Positions 1 through 7,892 of a DNA stretch of 21,949 nucleotides are shown here, one piece after another. Numbering within the stretch: position 1 is the stretch's first letter; each line of letters starts with the position of its first letter. A program made the translations under genes and the position numbers. The notes beneath the pieces are model-generated. The model ran no database searches and was not told the DNA's origin. It saw only the letters and a program-made list of their open reading frames with translations. The stretch is taken from contig JANXRI010000026.1 of NCBI GenBank assembly GCA_025353085.1, forward strand, positions 1 to 21,949, in the 5' to 3' direction. This stretch comes from Betaproteobacteria bacterium. Its GTDB lineage: Bacteria > Pseudomonadota > Gammaproteobacteria > Burkholderiales > SG8-41.

Positions 1-306
1 ACTGCCGAGATCCTTGGCGCGCTTGGCGAGCGCATGGTCTTCGAGCGACACGCGGTCGGTGACAGCCTCAATACCTGAATTGAGCAGTTCGACGATCAAT
101 ACCAGCAGCACACTCGCGATCATCACACTCTTCGCGCCACCGCCGACGGGCAGCTGAAGCGCGAGCGGAATCAGAATGAGCGCCAGGAGAACTTCCTGGC
201 GGAATGCGTCCTCATGGCGTAACGCGGCAGCGAAACCATCGAACGAATAAAGCAGCGCGTTCCAGATGCGCCTGAAGCCGGTCTTGCCTTTGTATGGACT
301 TTCCAT
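1..306 (-). CDS. dgkA: diacylglycerol kinase (prokaryotic DgkA), 5' part only
   Basis: This is the integral inner-membrane kinase that phosphorylates diacylglycerol to phosphatidate with ATP, recycling the lipid left by osmoregulated glycan synthesis. The minus strand reads from an ATG at 306 and stays open to the window edge, giving 102 residues; the E. coli protein has 122. The N-terminus MESPYKGKTGFRRIWNAL, the segment EDAFRQEVLLALILIP and the family signature ELLNSGIEAVTDR followed by AKRAKDLGS match DgkA in order. Two hydrophobic segments lie around residues 36-54 and 60-78, and the third is off the window. It is divergent from the hydrolase at 435. The missing 3' end is only a window limit. 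Confidence 0.93.
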   Translation of the reverse strand, partial: MESPYKGKTGFRRIWNALLYSFDGFAAALRHEDAFRQEVLLALILIPLALQLPVGGGAKSVMIASVLLVLIVELLNSGIEAVTDRVSLEDHALAKRAKDLGS

Positions 307-397
307 GAATCGCCGCGCTTCCGAAGTTGAATTCCCGCACGCTAGGCGCGCAGGATGACATTCGTATTACAGGCTGCAGCCAAGTACCCGCAAGGGC

Positions 398-403
398 TAA
401 AAT
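398..403 (+). promoter_or_regulatory. possible -10 element for the MBL-fold gene
   Basis: TAAAAT (in GCTAAAAT) lies 32 bases before the ATG at 435, inside the dgkA/hydrolase divergent gap. No convincing -35 hexamer was found at 16-18 bases upstream, so this is only a weak call. Confidence 0.25.
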
Positions 404-434
404 AAAAGCACTCGATTATTTTCCCTCTCGAAGC

Positions 435-1382
435 ATGTCAGACGTCATCGATTATGAATTCGGCATCAGCGCGATCGATTCGGGCTATCAGCGGTCGCGG
501 CTGGCTGCGATTCATCTGATTATTGAAAACGGCCGCGCTGCGATTGTCGACACCGGCGTCAACAGCTCGGTGCCGCACGTGCTCGAAGCCCTGCGCATGA
601 AAGGCATTGCGCCGGCGCAGGTCGACTACGTTGTACTCACGCATATTCATCTCGACCATGCGGGCGGCGCGGGTCTATTGCTGAACCATTTGCCGAATGC
701 GATGTTGACCGTGCATCCGCGCGGCGCGCGTCACATCGTTGACCCCGCGAAGCTGATCGCGAGCACTAAAGCCGTCTACGGCGCCGCTGCGATGGCACGC
801 ATCTACGGACAAATCGAGCCGGTGGCGCGCGGGCGCGTGATCGAGACGCCGCACGGCGCCGCGATCGATCTTAACGGCCGGCAACTGGTTTTCTACGACA
901 CGCCGGGCCACGCGCGCCATCATGTCTGCGTATTCGATGAAAAGTCGCAACATGTTTTCGCCGGCGACACGTTCGGGCTTTCATATCGCGAACTCGATCT
1001 CAACGGCCGGCAATTTGTTTTTCCGACGTCAAGCCCGACCCAGTTCGACCCGGCCGCCGCGCATCGCTCCCTCGATTTGATCGTCGGCTTGCAGCCTCGC
1101 GCGATCTACGTGACGCACTACAGCCAGGTGCGGGAAATCACGCGGCTGGCCGACGATATGCATCGGCTGGTTGCCGCGCACGAGCAATTGGCGCGCACCG
1201 AAACCGGCGCGGACAGCGCGCGCCATGCGCGTCTTACCGCAGGCGTGACCGAACTCTTATTGCAAGAGGCGGAGCGTCATGGGTGGCCGCTCACAGGTGC
1301 CCAGGTGATCGAGGTCTTCGCCGGCGATATCGAACTCAATGCGCAGGGGCTCGCAATCTGGATCGACAGCCGGGCAGCGTAA
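435..1382 (+). CDS. MBL-fold metallo-hydrolase
   Basis: This is a 315-residue zinc-dependent hydrolase of the metallo-beta-lactamase superfamily, probably cytoplasmic since no signal peptide is seen. The metal-binding set is visible: HIHLDH at residues 70-75, TPGHA with H159, AGDTF with D178 and VTHYS with H228. These are the positions expected for a glyoxalase II/lactonase-like dinuclear site. The frame is open upstream to an ATG at 327, but the extra 36 residues are unlike a conserved start, and MSDVIDYEF at 435 begins the fold. The C-terminal 80 residues are helical and extend past the core fold. The substrate cannot be told from sequence. It converges on carbonic anhydrase with only four bases between the stop codons and no terminator between them. 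Confidence 0.85.
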   Translation: MSDVIDYEFGISAIDSGYQRSRLAAIHLIIENGRAAIVDTGVNSSVPHVLEALRMKGIAPAQVDYVVLTHIHLDHAGGAGLLLNHLPNAMLTVHPRGARHIVDPAKLIASTKAVYGAAAMARIYGQIEPVARGRVIETPHGAAIDLNGRQLVFYDTPGHARHHVCVFDEKSQHVFAGDTFGLSYRELDLNGRQFVFPTSSPTQFDPAAAHRSLDLIVGLQPRAIYVTHYSQVREITRLADDMHRLVAAHEQLARTETGADSARHARLTAGVTELLLQEAERHGWPLTGAQVIEVFAGDIELNAQGLAIWIDSRAA

Positions 1383-1384
1383 AT

Positions 1385-1408
1385 GCTTATGCGCTTATGT
1401 GCTTACGC
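1385..1408. repeat. three imperfect 8-bp tandem repeats over the can stop codon
   Basis: GCTTATGC, GCTTATGT and GCTTACGC follow one another without spacing. They cover the last codons and stop of the carbonic anhydrase gene (minus strand). Gain or loss of one 8-base unit would shift the frame of its last few residues only. Confidence 0.7.
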
Positions 1409-2052
1409 GCCGGCAATTGCGCGATGGCCGCTTCGTAACTCGTGAGCACATCGTCCTGGCGCGCGACGGTCGTGTGCAGGTCGCTCAGAAGGCCGTCATG
1501 CAAACCGTAAATCCAGCCATGTAACGTGACGTCCTGACCGCGCTCCCAGGCGTCGCGCAGGATGGACGTCTGGCCGACGTTGACAACCTGCTCGACAACA
1601 TTCAATTCGCATAGCCGCGCGCTGCGCTGGGCGAAGTCGGCCGCTGCGGGCAGGCTGCGCTCATGTTTTTCGCGCACGTCCTGCACGTGGCGTAGCCAGT
1701 TGTCACTGAGACCCAGCCGGTCACCGCGCACGATCGCTTCGATTCCGCTGCAACCATAATGACCGCAAACGATGATGTGCCTCACCTTGAGCACTTCGAC
1801 CGCGAACTGGATGACGGACAGGCAATTCAAATCGGTATGCACGACAACATTCGCAATATTGCGGTGAACGAACAACTCGCCCGGCAGCAGGTCGACGATC
1901 TCATTGGCGGGCACCCGGCTGTCGGAGCAGCCGATCCAAAGATACTCTGGCGATTGCTGGCGCGACAGCTTGCGGAAGAACTCAGCGTCCTGGCGCTGAA
2001 TACGTTCAGCCCATGACCGGTTGCTGGCAAAAAGATGATCGAGTGATTTCAT
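1387..2052 (-). CDS. can: beta-class carbonic anhydrase
   Basis: It catalyses reversible hydration of CO2 to bicarbonate in the cytoplasm, supplying bicarbonate to carboxylases. It has 221 residues against 220 in E. coli Can, and aligns from end to end. The zinc ligands sit at the same numbers as in Can: C42 and D44 in GCSDSR, and H98 and C101 in CGHYGC. The segments PGELFVHRNIANVV, HTDLNCLSVIQ, LCELNVVEQV and HGWIYGLHDGLL are all present. The start is the ATG at 2052; no strong ribosome binding site precedes it. It is transcribed toward the MBL-fold gene and away from egtB. The 3' end is made of three tandem octamers, which may explain a variable C-terminus. Confidence 0.96.
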   Translation of the reverse strand: MKSLDHLFASNRSWAERIQRQDAEFFRKLSRQQSPEYLWIGCSDSRVPANEIVDLLPGELFVHRNIANVVVHTDLNCLSVIQFAVEVLKVRHIIVCGHYGCSGIEAIVRGDRLGLSDNWLRHVQDVREKHERSLPAAADFAQRSARLCELNVVEQVVNVGQTSILRDAWERGQDVTLHGWIYGLHDGLLSDLHTTVARQDDVLTSYEAAIAQLPARKHISA

Positions 2053-2382
2053 AATGGCTGGATCCAGACGTTGATTGGAAGCGCGCGTGCGTCGCAGATT
2101 TTACCGCTACCGGGACCTCTCGCAACGGACGATGGCAGCTGCGTTCAGCTTAATACCGCCGGGTAGCCATAACGCGAGCCTAACGGGCGAAACCGCCCAA
2201 CGGCGAACTGCGCAGTCCTGCATGCATGTGGCATCGAAGAACAACGCGTTGTAAAAACTACATCGTGCCCGGAGTGCGCTGCAAAATCAGGAAACGTCCG
2301 ACAACTGCAACGATTGGGCGATGCTAGGATGATTTGATCGAGCGACAAATTAAACAGTGTCGCTCCCCCACCAAGGACCTCT
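2053..2382. other. divergent intergenic region between can and egtB
   Basis: These 330 bases hold no credible gene. They contain a small hairpin, GGGCG/CGCCC at 2185-2198 with a four-base loop, and the 8-bp dyad described separately at 2340-2365. Both divergent promoters must lie here, but no clear -35/-10 pair was found for either gene. Confidence 0.6.
2340..2365. promoter_or_regulatory. 8-bp perfect inverted repeat before egtB
   Basis: GAGCGACA (2340-2347) and TGTCGCTC (2358-2365) are perfect complements separated by ten AT-rich bases. The dyad ends seven bases before the AAGGA ribosome binding site of egtB (about 2373-2377). It could be an operator for a dimeric regulator or a 5' leader hairpin. 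Confidence 0.5.
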
Positions 2383-3699
2383 ATGCGTTTACGAGCAGAT
2401 CAAAGTCGCCAATACGCCGCTCGCCCGGATATGGAAGCCGGCGCGACCTTTGCCGCGCGGTATGCGAAGACCCGCGGGCAGACCGAGCAACTTGCGCTGC
2501 CGTTGTCGGCCGAGGACTGCGCACTGCAATCGATGCCGGACGCGAGTCCGGTCAAATGGCATCTCGCGCACACGACATGGTTTTTCGAAACATTTGTGCT
2601 CGCCGGGGCGCTCCCCGATTACCGTCTCTTTTCACCGCAGTTCCGAGTGCTCTTCAACTCTTATTACGTGGCAGTGGGTGAGCGCCATCCGCGCCCCGAG
2701 CGCGGCATGCTGTCGCGCCCGTCGCTCGATGAAGTGCGCGCGTACCGCCGTTATGTCGATGCACACATTACCCGTTTGCTGGAATCCGGCAGGGCCGATG
2801 CGCAAGCGCTCGAATTGATTGAGTTGGGCATCAATCACGAGCAGCAACATCAGGAGCTGATTGTGACCGACCTCAAGCATTTGCTCGCGAAGAATCCGTT
2901 ACAGCCGGCATATCTCGAGGCGCCATCGGACGCAGTGGCTGCGGTCACGGCGCCCTCTGCCTGGGTCGCCCATACTGATGGCATACGCCAGATCGGCCAT
3001 GCCGGCGGCGCCTTTTATTTCGACAACGAGGCGCCGCGCCATCGCGTATTCATCGACGGCTATGCCATGGCGACACGGCCGGTCACCGTGGGCGAGTACG
3101 CCGATTTTATGGCGGATGGCGGCTACCGCCGACCGGAGCTTTGGTTGTCGGAAGGCTGGGACGTGTGCAGCGCGCATGGCTGGGCGGCGCCGCTCTACTG
3201 GCATACGGTAGGCGAGGGAGGCGACTGGACCGCTTTCACACTGCACGGCGCGCAATCGCTCAATCGCGCCGAGCCGGTCTGCCATGTGAGTTTTTTTGAA
3301 GCCGATGCGTATGCGCGTTGGGCCGACGCGCGTTTGCCCACCGAGGCCGAATGGGAAACGTTTGCCGCCACGCAGGCGGTCGACGGCAATTTTCTCGACA
3401 GCGGGCGGTTGCATCCGGCGCCCTCAAATTCGACCGGCGCAGGGGCAGCGCAGGTTTTCGGCGACGTGTGGGAGTGGACGCGCAGTTCGTATGAGCCTTA
3501 TCCGGGTTATCGCTCCGCGCCGGGTGCAGTGGGCGAATACAACGGCAAATTCATGGCGAATCAATATGTGCTGCGCGGCGGCTCCTGCGCGACGCCCGCT
3601 TCGCACATCCGTGCGAGTTATCGAAATTTCTTTCCCGCCGCCGCGCGCTGGCAGTTCAGCGGTATACGGCTGGCGCGCGACATTCGCTGGAACGCGTAG
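2383..3699 (+). CDS. egtB: ergothioneine biosynthesis protein EgtB
   Basis: It is a non-haem iron sulfoxide synthase that joins trimethylhistidine (hercynine) to a thiol, gamma-glutamylcysteine or cysteine, with O2, the second step of ergothioneine synthesis in the cytoplasm. The 438 residues show the two expected parts. An N-terminal DinB-like domain carries KWHLAHTTWFFE (H60, H63) and NHEQQHQE (H152, H156), the HxxxH iron ligands. From about residue 200 a formylglycine-generating-enzyme/C-type-lectin domain follows, with RLPTEAEWE, GDVWEWTRSSY, LRGGSCATP and FSGIRLARD. The start at 2383 has AAGGA at a good distance. No egtD methyltransferase lies beside it, although the two are often neighbours. 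The related selenoneine synthase SenA is an alternative, but no senB or senC is nearby. Confidence 0.92.
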   Translation: MRLRADQSRQYAARPDMEAGATFAARYAKTRGQTEQLALPLSAEDCALQSMPDASPVKWHLAHTTWFFETFVLAGALPDYRLFSPQFRVLFNSYYVAVGERHPRPERGMLSRPSLDEVRAYRRYVDAHITRLLESGRADAQALELIELGINHEQQHQELIVTDLKHLLAKNPLQPAYLEAPSDAVAAVTAPSAWVAHTDGIRQIGHAGGAFYFDNEAPRHRVFIDGYAMATRPVTVGEYADFMADGGYRRPELWLSEGWDVCSAHGWAAPLYWHTVGEGGDWTAFTLHGAQSLNRAEPVCHVSFFEADAYARWADARLPTEAEWETFAATQAVDGNFLDSGRLHPAPSNSTGAGAAQVFGDVWEWTRSSYEPYPGYRSAPGAVGEYNGKFMANQYVLRGGSCATPASHIRASYRNFFPAAARWQFSGIRLARDIRWNA

Positions 3700-3853
3700 A
3701 GTTCTGGCGACCGGCCCCACGCGAAATACGACATTGCGACAACATCCAGCGATGTCGCGCAGCATCGAACACGCAGCGTTTCGGCGTTCGTTTGCCGCTC
3801 GGCGAAGGGGCTATTTTCTCTCTAAGATTGCACCACGGACGTAAAACTTGGAT

Positions 3854-3883
3854 TACAATCCGCTCAACCCAATTTTTTTGGGT
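3854..3883 (+). promoter_or_regulatory. possible -10 and leader hairpin before the SWIB gene
   Basis: TACAAT (3854-3859) is a reasonable -10 hexamer. The nearest TTGCAC (3828-3833) is 20 bases away, which is longer than usual for a -35. It is followed by a small hairpin, ACCCAA/TTGGGT, within 3867-3883. The gap 3700-3918 holds nothing else recognisable. Confidence 0.3.
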
Positions 3884-3918
3884 GAAATCCCCGTCTTTAC
3901 TGTCAAGGAGAACAGACG

Positions 3919-4224
3919 ATGGCTGCAAAGAAAAAAGCTAGCAAAAAGCCCGCCGCAAAGAAAAAGTCCGCACGTAAACCCAGCGCAGCGTTCATGAAGC
4001 CGATGCAGATTTCGGCCGCACTGAGCCCGGTGATTGGCGCCGGCCCGTTCCCGCGCACGGAGGTCACCAAGAAATTGTGGGCCTATATCAAGAAGCATGG
4101 TTTGCAGGATGCCAAGAACCGCCGCAACATCAATGCCGACGACCACCTGAAAGTCGTGTTCGGCGGCAAGAAGCAGGTGTCGATGTTCGACATGACCAAA
4201 CTGGTCAGCAAACACCTGAAGTAA
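3919..4224 (+). CDS. SWIB/MDM2-domain protein with lysine-rich tail
   Basis: This 101-residue basic protein has two parts. Residues 1-24 are a histone-H1-like tail rich in Lys and Ala, with KKKASKKPAAKKKSARKP as its core. Residues about 27-101 form a SWIB fold: PMQISAALSPVIG, TKKLWAYIKKHGLQD, RRNINADDHLKVVFGG and MFDMTKLVSKHLK. SWIB domains come from eukaryotic chromatin remodelling factors but are widespread in Betaproteobacteria and Chlamydiae. A DNA-binding, nucleoid-associated role is likely, but the bacterial function is not settled. A good AAGGAG site at about 3906 precedes the ATG. The gene is monocistronic, with a strong terminator 33 bases after its stop. Confidence 0.9.
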   Translation: MAAKKKASKKPAAKKKSARKPSAAFMKPMQISAALSPVIGAGPFPRTEVTKKLWAYIKKHGLQDAKNRRNINADDHLKVVFGGKKQVSMFDMTKLVSKHLK

Positions 4225-4256
4225 TCGCCTTTTTTGCGCCTTAGTCGCTCAAGGCA

Positions 4257-4298
4257 ACGGCCGGTACCGCTTTTCGCGGACCGGCCGTTTGTTTTTTT
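4257..4298 (+). terminator. Rho-independent terminator after the SWIB gene
   Basis: ACGGCCGGT (4257-4265) pairs with ACCGGCCGT (4280-4288), and CCGC/GCGG extend the stem inward around a short TTTTC loop. TTTGTTTTTTT follows at 4288-4298. It separates the SWIB gene from the convergent MFS gene. Confidence 0.88.
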
Positions 4299-4318
4299 GG
4301 CGCCGGGCGCGAGCGGGC

Positions 4319-5461
4319 TCAGCGTGAGATGCCGTCGGGTTTGCGCACGAAGTAACCGGCGCCGATGAGCAGCACCGCCATCGCCCAGAATACCGGTGTC
4401 ATGCCGAGAGCCGCGCCGAGCGCGCCAAACAATAACGGTATTACCGTCTGACTGATGTTGATCAGCAGCGTGCGCACGCCGATCGCTTCGGCGCCGCGTC
4501 CCGCGGGCGCCTTGTTATAGAGCAGCGACATGATCATCGGTTGCGCCCCGCCGAGCCCCGCGCCGAGAAAAAACGCGAGCGCGATCAGCACCGGCACGGT
4601 CGTCACCAACGGAAAAATAAAAAGCGCGATGCCGGTCGAGATCATCGCACCGATCAGCATTTGCCATTCACCGACGCGATGGATGACGAGCGGCATCGCG
4701 AGCCGGACCACGAACACGGCGATGCCGAACGCGCCGAGGATGACGCCAATCGTCGACGCCGACAGCTGGATATTGTGGCCATGGATCGGCACGACGAACG
4801 AGAATAAATCCCACACCGTGGACAACAATCCGCTCACGATGAAAACCCGCCGCATCGTCGGGCTGCGCAGCAAATCGACGAGCCGGCGGCGCTGCGCACC
4901 CGGCGCATCCGCCGGCTGCAACTGGACTTCCGTGCGCTTGACCAGGAGCGCGATCAGCGTCGCGAGCGCGAAGCACGCCAGCAATAGCATCGTTCGGCGA
5001 TACCCGATGCCATCGATCGCGAAGCCGGCAATCATCGGCCCGAGAAATCCCGACGTCGAAAAACTCAATGCGAGCCAGCTGAAATTTCTGGCGCGGTCTT
5101 CAGGCCGGCCGGCGACCGCCGCCAGATAATTGACCGCGATATGGAACAGGATGAAACCCGATCCGGCGAGACAGCTCATGATGAACAGCGCGGGCAGGGT
5201 CGGCGATATGACAACCACCATGATGCCGGCGAACAGCGTGGCGGCGCCGACCAGCATCGGTTTTCGCACGCCGATACGATCGATCAGACGGCCCACCGCA
5301 ACCGAGAAAGTCATCGGCAACAGTGCGAGCAGCGACAGCAGAACGCCGACCGTAAACGGCGAAGCCTCAAGGTGCAATGCGAATAACGACAGAGTCACGC
5401 GGGCGCCCGCGTACGCGAGATGCAGCGTAATCGTGAACATCAGGACAAAAGGGAGTGTCAC
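4319..5461 (-). CDS. MFS transporter
   Basis: This is a 380-residue inner-membrane permease of the major facilitator superfamily, likely with 12 helices. The loop-2/3 signature GRLIDRIGVRKPMLVG is clear, as is the loop-8/9 counterpart MPLVIHRVGEWQMLIGAM. A charged central loop around residues 178-200 (KRTEVQLQPADAPGAQRRR) separates the two halves. The start is GTG at 5461: the frame closes upstream at a TAA with no ATG between, and the next in-frame ATG is seven codons inside. It is divergent from the TauD-like dioxygenase across 183 bases, so the two may share a substrate or regulator. The substrate is unknown; drug, sugar or organic-acid efflux are all possible. Confidence 0.88.
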   Translation of the reverse strand: MTLPFVLMFTITLHLAYAGARVTLSLFALHLEASPFTVGVLLSLLALLPMTFSVAVGRLIDRIGVRKPMLVGAATLFAGIMVVVISPTLPALFIMSCLAGSGFILFHIAVNYLAAVAGRPEDRARNFSWLALSFSTSGFLGPMIAGFAIDGIGYRRTMLLLACFALATLIALLVKRTEVQLQPADAPGAQRRRLVDLLRSPTMRRVFIVSGLLSTVWDLFSFVVPIHGHNIQLSASTIGVILGAFGIAVFVVRLAMPLVIHRVGEWQMLIGAMISTGIALFIFPLVTTVPVLIALAFFLGAGLGGAQPMIMSLLYNKAPAGRGAEAIGVRTLLINISQTVIPLLFGALGAALGMTPVFWAMAVLLIGAGYFVRKPDGISR

Positions 5462-5644
5462 AGAGCGAGTGGCATCACCAGGGAAACCGCGATTTTACCC
5501 GCGTTGCAGCGCAGATCCGTTATGCGGCTCTGACTGCGCGGCGCGGGGCTCTTCGGTATACTTGTACGCACCGGATCAGCGGCATTGCGACGGCTGCACG
5601 GCGCGCAGGCATGATTTGAAACCAAGGACCCTCGTTCAGCGCCT

Positions 5645-6469
5645 ATGGAAGTCAGAAAACTGAGCGCCGCGATCGGCGCCGAACTTCTCGGCATCGATCT
5701 CACGCATGATCTCGCTTCCGCGACGGTCGCCCAAATCAGGCGAGCATGGCTCGCGCACTGCGTGATTTTTTTTCGCGATCAGGCGTTGTCCGAGGCGCAG
5801 TTCATGCGTTTCGCGCAGACGCTGGGCGTACCGGTCGAGTATCCATTCGTCAAAGGCCTGCCGGACTTCCCGTGCATTACGCCGGTCGTCAAGCTCGAGC
5901 ACGAGCGCGCCAACTTCGGCGGCATCTGGCATTCAGATACGACTTATCTTGAAGCGCCGCCGATGGGTACGTTGCTGATCGCGCGTGAAGTTCCGCCGGC
6001 CGGCGGCGACACCTTGTTCGCGAATCAATATCTCGCATACGAAATGTTGTCTGACGGCTTGAAGCAAACGCTCGCGGGCCTGGTCGGCGTTGCGAGTTCG
6101 GCGAACGCCGACGTGAGCAAGACGCGCGAAGATCGCGTCAAGACTGACGGCCGCGACGACGCCCAACAGGAATACAGTGCCGAGCACCCGGTGGTTCGCA
6201 CCCATCCCGAGACCGGCCGCCAGGCGCTCTATGTGAATGTCGGGCACACCGCGAAATTTAAAGGCTGGACCGTGGAAGAAAGCGCGCCACTATTAAAGTT
6301 TTTGTTCAAGCATCAAATCCAGCCCGAGCTCACCTGCCGCTTCAACTGGCGGCCGGGCTCGATCGCACTCTGGGATAATCGTTGCACCCAGCATTACCCG
6401 CTCAACGATTACCACGGCTACCGGCGCGTGATGCACCGGATTACGCTCGCCGGCGACCGGCCGCGATGA
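5645..6469 (+). CDS. TauD/TfdA-family Fe(II)/2-oxoglutarate dioxygenase
   Basis: It is a 274-residue cytoplasmic oxygenase that couples decarboxylation of 2-oxoglutarate to hydroxylation of a substrate. The facial triad is visible: H96 and D98 in IWHSDTTY, and H250 in CTQHYPLNDY. R265 in RVMHRITL is the expected 2-oxoglutarate carboxylate anchor, 15 residues after the distal His as in TauD. PAGGDTLFANQ and RPGSIALWDNR are further family blocks. Relatives use taurine, sulfonates, alkyl sulfates or 2,4-D, and the exact substrate here cannot be fixed. The ATG at 5645 has an AAGGA-like site about 20 bases upstream, rather far. The divergent MFS transporter may import or export the same compound. 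Confidence 0.92.
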   Translation: MEVRKLSAAIGAELLGIDLTHDLASATVAQIRRAWLAHCVIFFRDQALSEAQFMRFAQTLGVPVEYPFVKGLPDFPCITPVVKLEHERANFGGIWHSDTTYLEAPPMGTLLIAREVPPAGGDTLFANQYLAYEMLSDGLKQTLAGLVGVASSANADVSKTREDRVKTDGRDDAQQEYSAEHPVVRTHPETGRQALYVNVGHTAKFKGWTVEESAPLLKFLFKHQIQPELTCRFNWRPGSIALWDNRCTQHYPLNDYHGYRRVMHRITLAGDRPR

Positions 6470-6900
6470 AGCGCCTATTCGGGCGCGCGCTGCGCAAGGC
6501 AGAATGAGACCTGACGTGGCGGATATGAGGGCTGAGGGTTCAAATATTAGTTCCGCTCCCGGGCTGACGGAAGCACGAACATACATCCGCTATACATTGA
6601 ATTTACGCCGTCATTCTTGACTGATTGCGCGCAAATGGAGGCGCTACGATGCAAGACCTGCTAAGCATTTAGCCGCCCTCCCTCGGGCGCGAGCCAGCGT
6701 GGCTAAAGTAAAGGTGCGAACCAACTTTATCCATGGAAGGCAGTCTGCACAAGCTTCGTCCCGAGGTCCGATAGCGATATAGTTTGTTGTTTGTTTGCAA
6801 CAATATATCAACCGAATCTAGAATTATTGTTAAGAATTTGTTTACGCAGTTCGACGCGTAACAAATAATGAACTCCTGACCCCCAACCGCGAGGCTTGCC
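6470..6900. other. AT-rich intergenic region at the left edge of the accessory block
   Basis: These 431 bases carry no convincing gene. Composition drops sharply: 16 of the 60 bases at 6781-6840 are G or C, against 41 of 60 at 12001-12060. A seven-codon frame (MQDLLSI) with GGAG in front sits at 6649-6672 but is probably chance. The best promoter candidate of the block lies at 6795-6824. Confidence 0.6.
6795..6824 (+). promoter_or_regulatory. sigma-70-like promoter for the beta-barrel gene
   Basis: TTGCAA (6795-6800), an 18-base AT-rich spacer and TAGAAT (6819-6824) sit 76 bases before the GTG start. The surrounding AT-rich DNA would suit an UP element or H-NS-type silencing. Confidence 0.5.
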
Positions 6901-7719
6901 GTGAGTTCATTTTTTCGTTGCGCTACATTTGCGAGTTTGGTGTTCATATCGTTTTTCTCCGCAGTTGCTACGGCGCGCGCAGAGGATAAGCCCGCAGGCG
7001 ACAACGATACCGATCTAAGACTGTCGATCGGCTTTGACTATAGCTCAGGCAATTACGGCACCGCCGATAAAACGAAGCTCTGGAGCATGCCCATTGGATT
7101 AATTTATGATCGCGGCGACTATTCGTTTGATGTAAGCGTTCCTTATCTCAATCTAAATGGTCCCACGGGAACCTTCCTCGTAGCTGGAGGGCGGGCAATC
7201 AGAATAAACGGTCAGCCCGTATCGCAAACCGCGACGGTTAACGGCTGGGGAGATATCGTGACGGGAGTTACCCGGTATTTTTCAAGCAGCGACGAAAACG
7301 GTATCCAATTTGATGTGAGGGGCTCTATCAAATTTGGAACCGCCGATGCGACCAAGGGACTGGGTACCGGAAAGAATGACTACTCATTACAAACCGACGC
7401 CTACATGCCCTTTGGCAATTGGAACGTATTGGGCTCGCTTGGATACACGTTCACAAAGAGTCCGAGTGATGTCCAGCTCTTGAATTATTGGTTTGCGTCG
7501 GTCGATGGGTCTTACCAGATATCCGATAAAAATAAGGTCGGTGCCATCTATGGTTACCAGCGTACCGAAGTTGCGGGTAGCCCTGACCCCCAGGATGTAC
7601 AACTCTATTTCAGGCGCAAAATAGGTAAGGCATCTTCAATACGCGTCTATATGCTCAAGGGACTCAACGACGGCAGCCCCAACTGGGGGGGGGGCATGTC
7701 CGCTCTCGTCAGCTTTTAA
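6901..7719 (+). CDS. outer-membrane beta-barrel protein, phenol MetA-like family
   Basis: This 272-residue protein is exported to the outer membrane. Residues 1-27 form a signal peptide (hydrophobic ASLVFISFFSAVA, cleavage after ARA). The rest alternates polar and non-polar residues with many Gly, Tyr and Trp, as in beta strands, and ends in Phe (ALVSF), the usual last-strand signal for outer-membrane insertion. IKFGTADATKGLGTGKNDYS matches the conserved K-x-GTADxxKGLGTGKxDY block of the MetA-pathway-of-phenol-degradation channel family. The transported compound is unknown. The start is GTG at 6901; an ATG upstream at about 6868 is closed by TGA. Codon use (ATA, AGA, AAT) and composition are more AT-rich than in flanking genes. 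A run of ten G residues lies 25 bases before the stop codon's end. A weak TTCGG/CCGAA hairpin follows at 7722-7740. Confidence 0.8.
   Translation: MSSFFRCATFASLVFISFFSAVATARAEDKPAGDNDTDLRLSIGFDYSSGNYGTADKTKLWSMPIGLIYDRGDYSFDVSVPYLNLNGPTGTFLVAGGRAIRINGQPVSQTATVNGWGDIVTGVTRYFSSSDENGIQFDVRGSIKFGTADATKGLGTGKNDYSLQTDAYMPFGNWNVLGSLGYTFTKSPSDVQLLNYWFASVDGSYQISDKNKVGAIYGYQRTEVAGSPDPQDVQLYFRRKIGKASSIRVYMLKGLNDGSPNWGGGMSALVSF
7685..7694 (+). repeat. G10 homopolymer inside the beta-barrel gene
   Basis: Ten consecutive G encode the end of Trp and three Gly in NWGGGM. The tract is placed so that a one-base slip changes the last nine or so residues, including the C-terminal Phe. Confidence 0.95.
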
Positions 7720-7892
7720 GGTTCGGAAGCAGATACCGAATCAATCCTTTTGCATTTCTATTGTCGGCCCCGATGACATGTTACGAAGTGTAAGTTTAGA
7801 CACGGCAGGTCAATTTGCTATGTATATTAAGCATGAGAGGCTGACGTCGCCGGGATGCGGCCTCTATTAATCTCATTATTTTGGAGGTCAAA

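Noticed and set aside
2175..2205. GCCTAAC next to a GC hairpin, reminiscent of an integron attC end
   Set aside because: No matching GTTRRRY core site at the right distance and no cassette structure were found.
6530..6590. GGTTCAAAT resembling a tRNA T-loop
   Set aside because: The flanking bases do not pair into a T stem, and no acceptor or anticodon arm could be built around it.
6649..6672. Seven-codon frame MQDLLSI with GGAG upstream, as a possible leader peptide
   Set aside because: It has no regulatory codon run or following attenuator, and it lies more than 120 bases before the best promoter.
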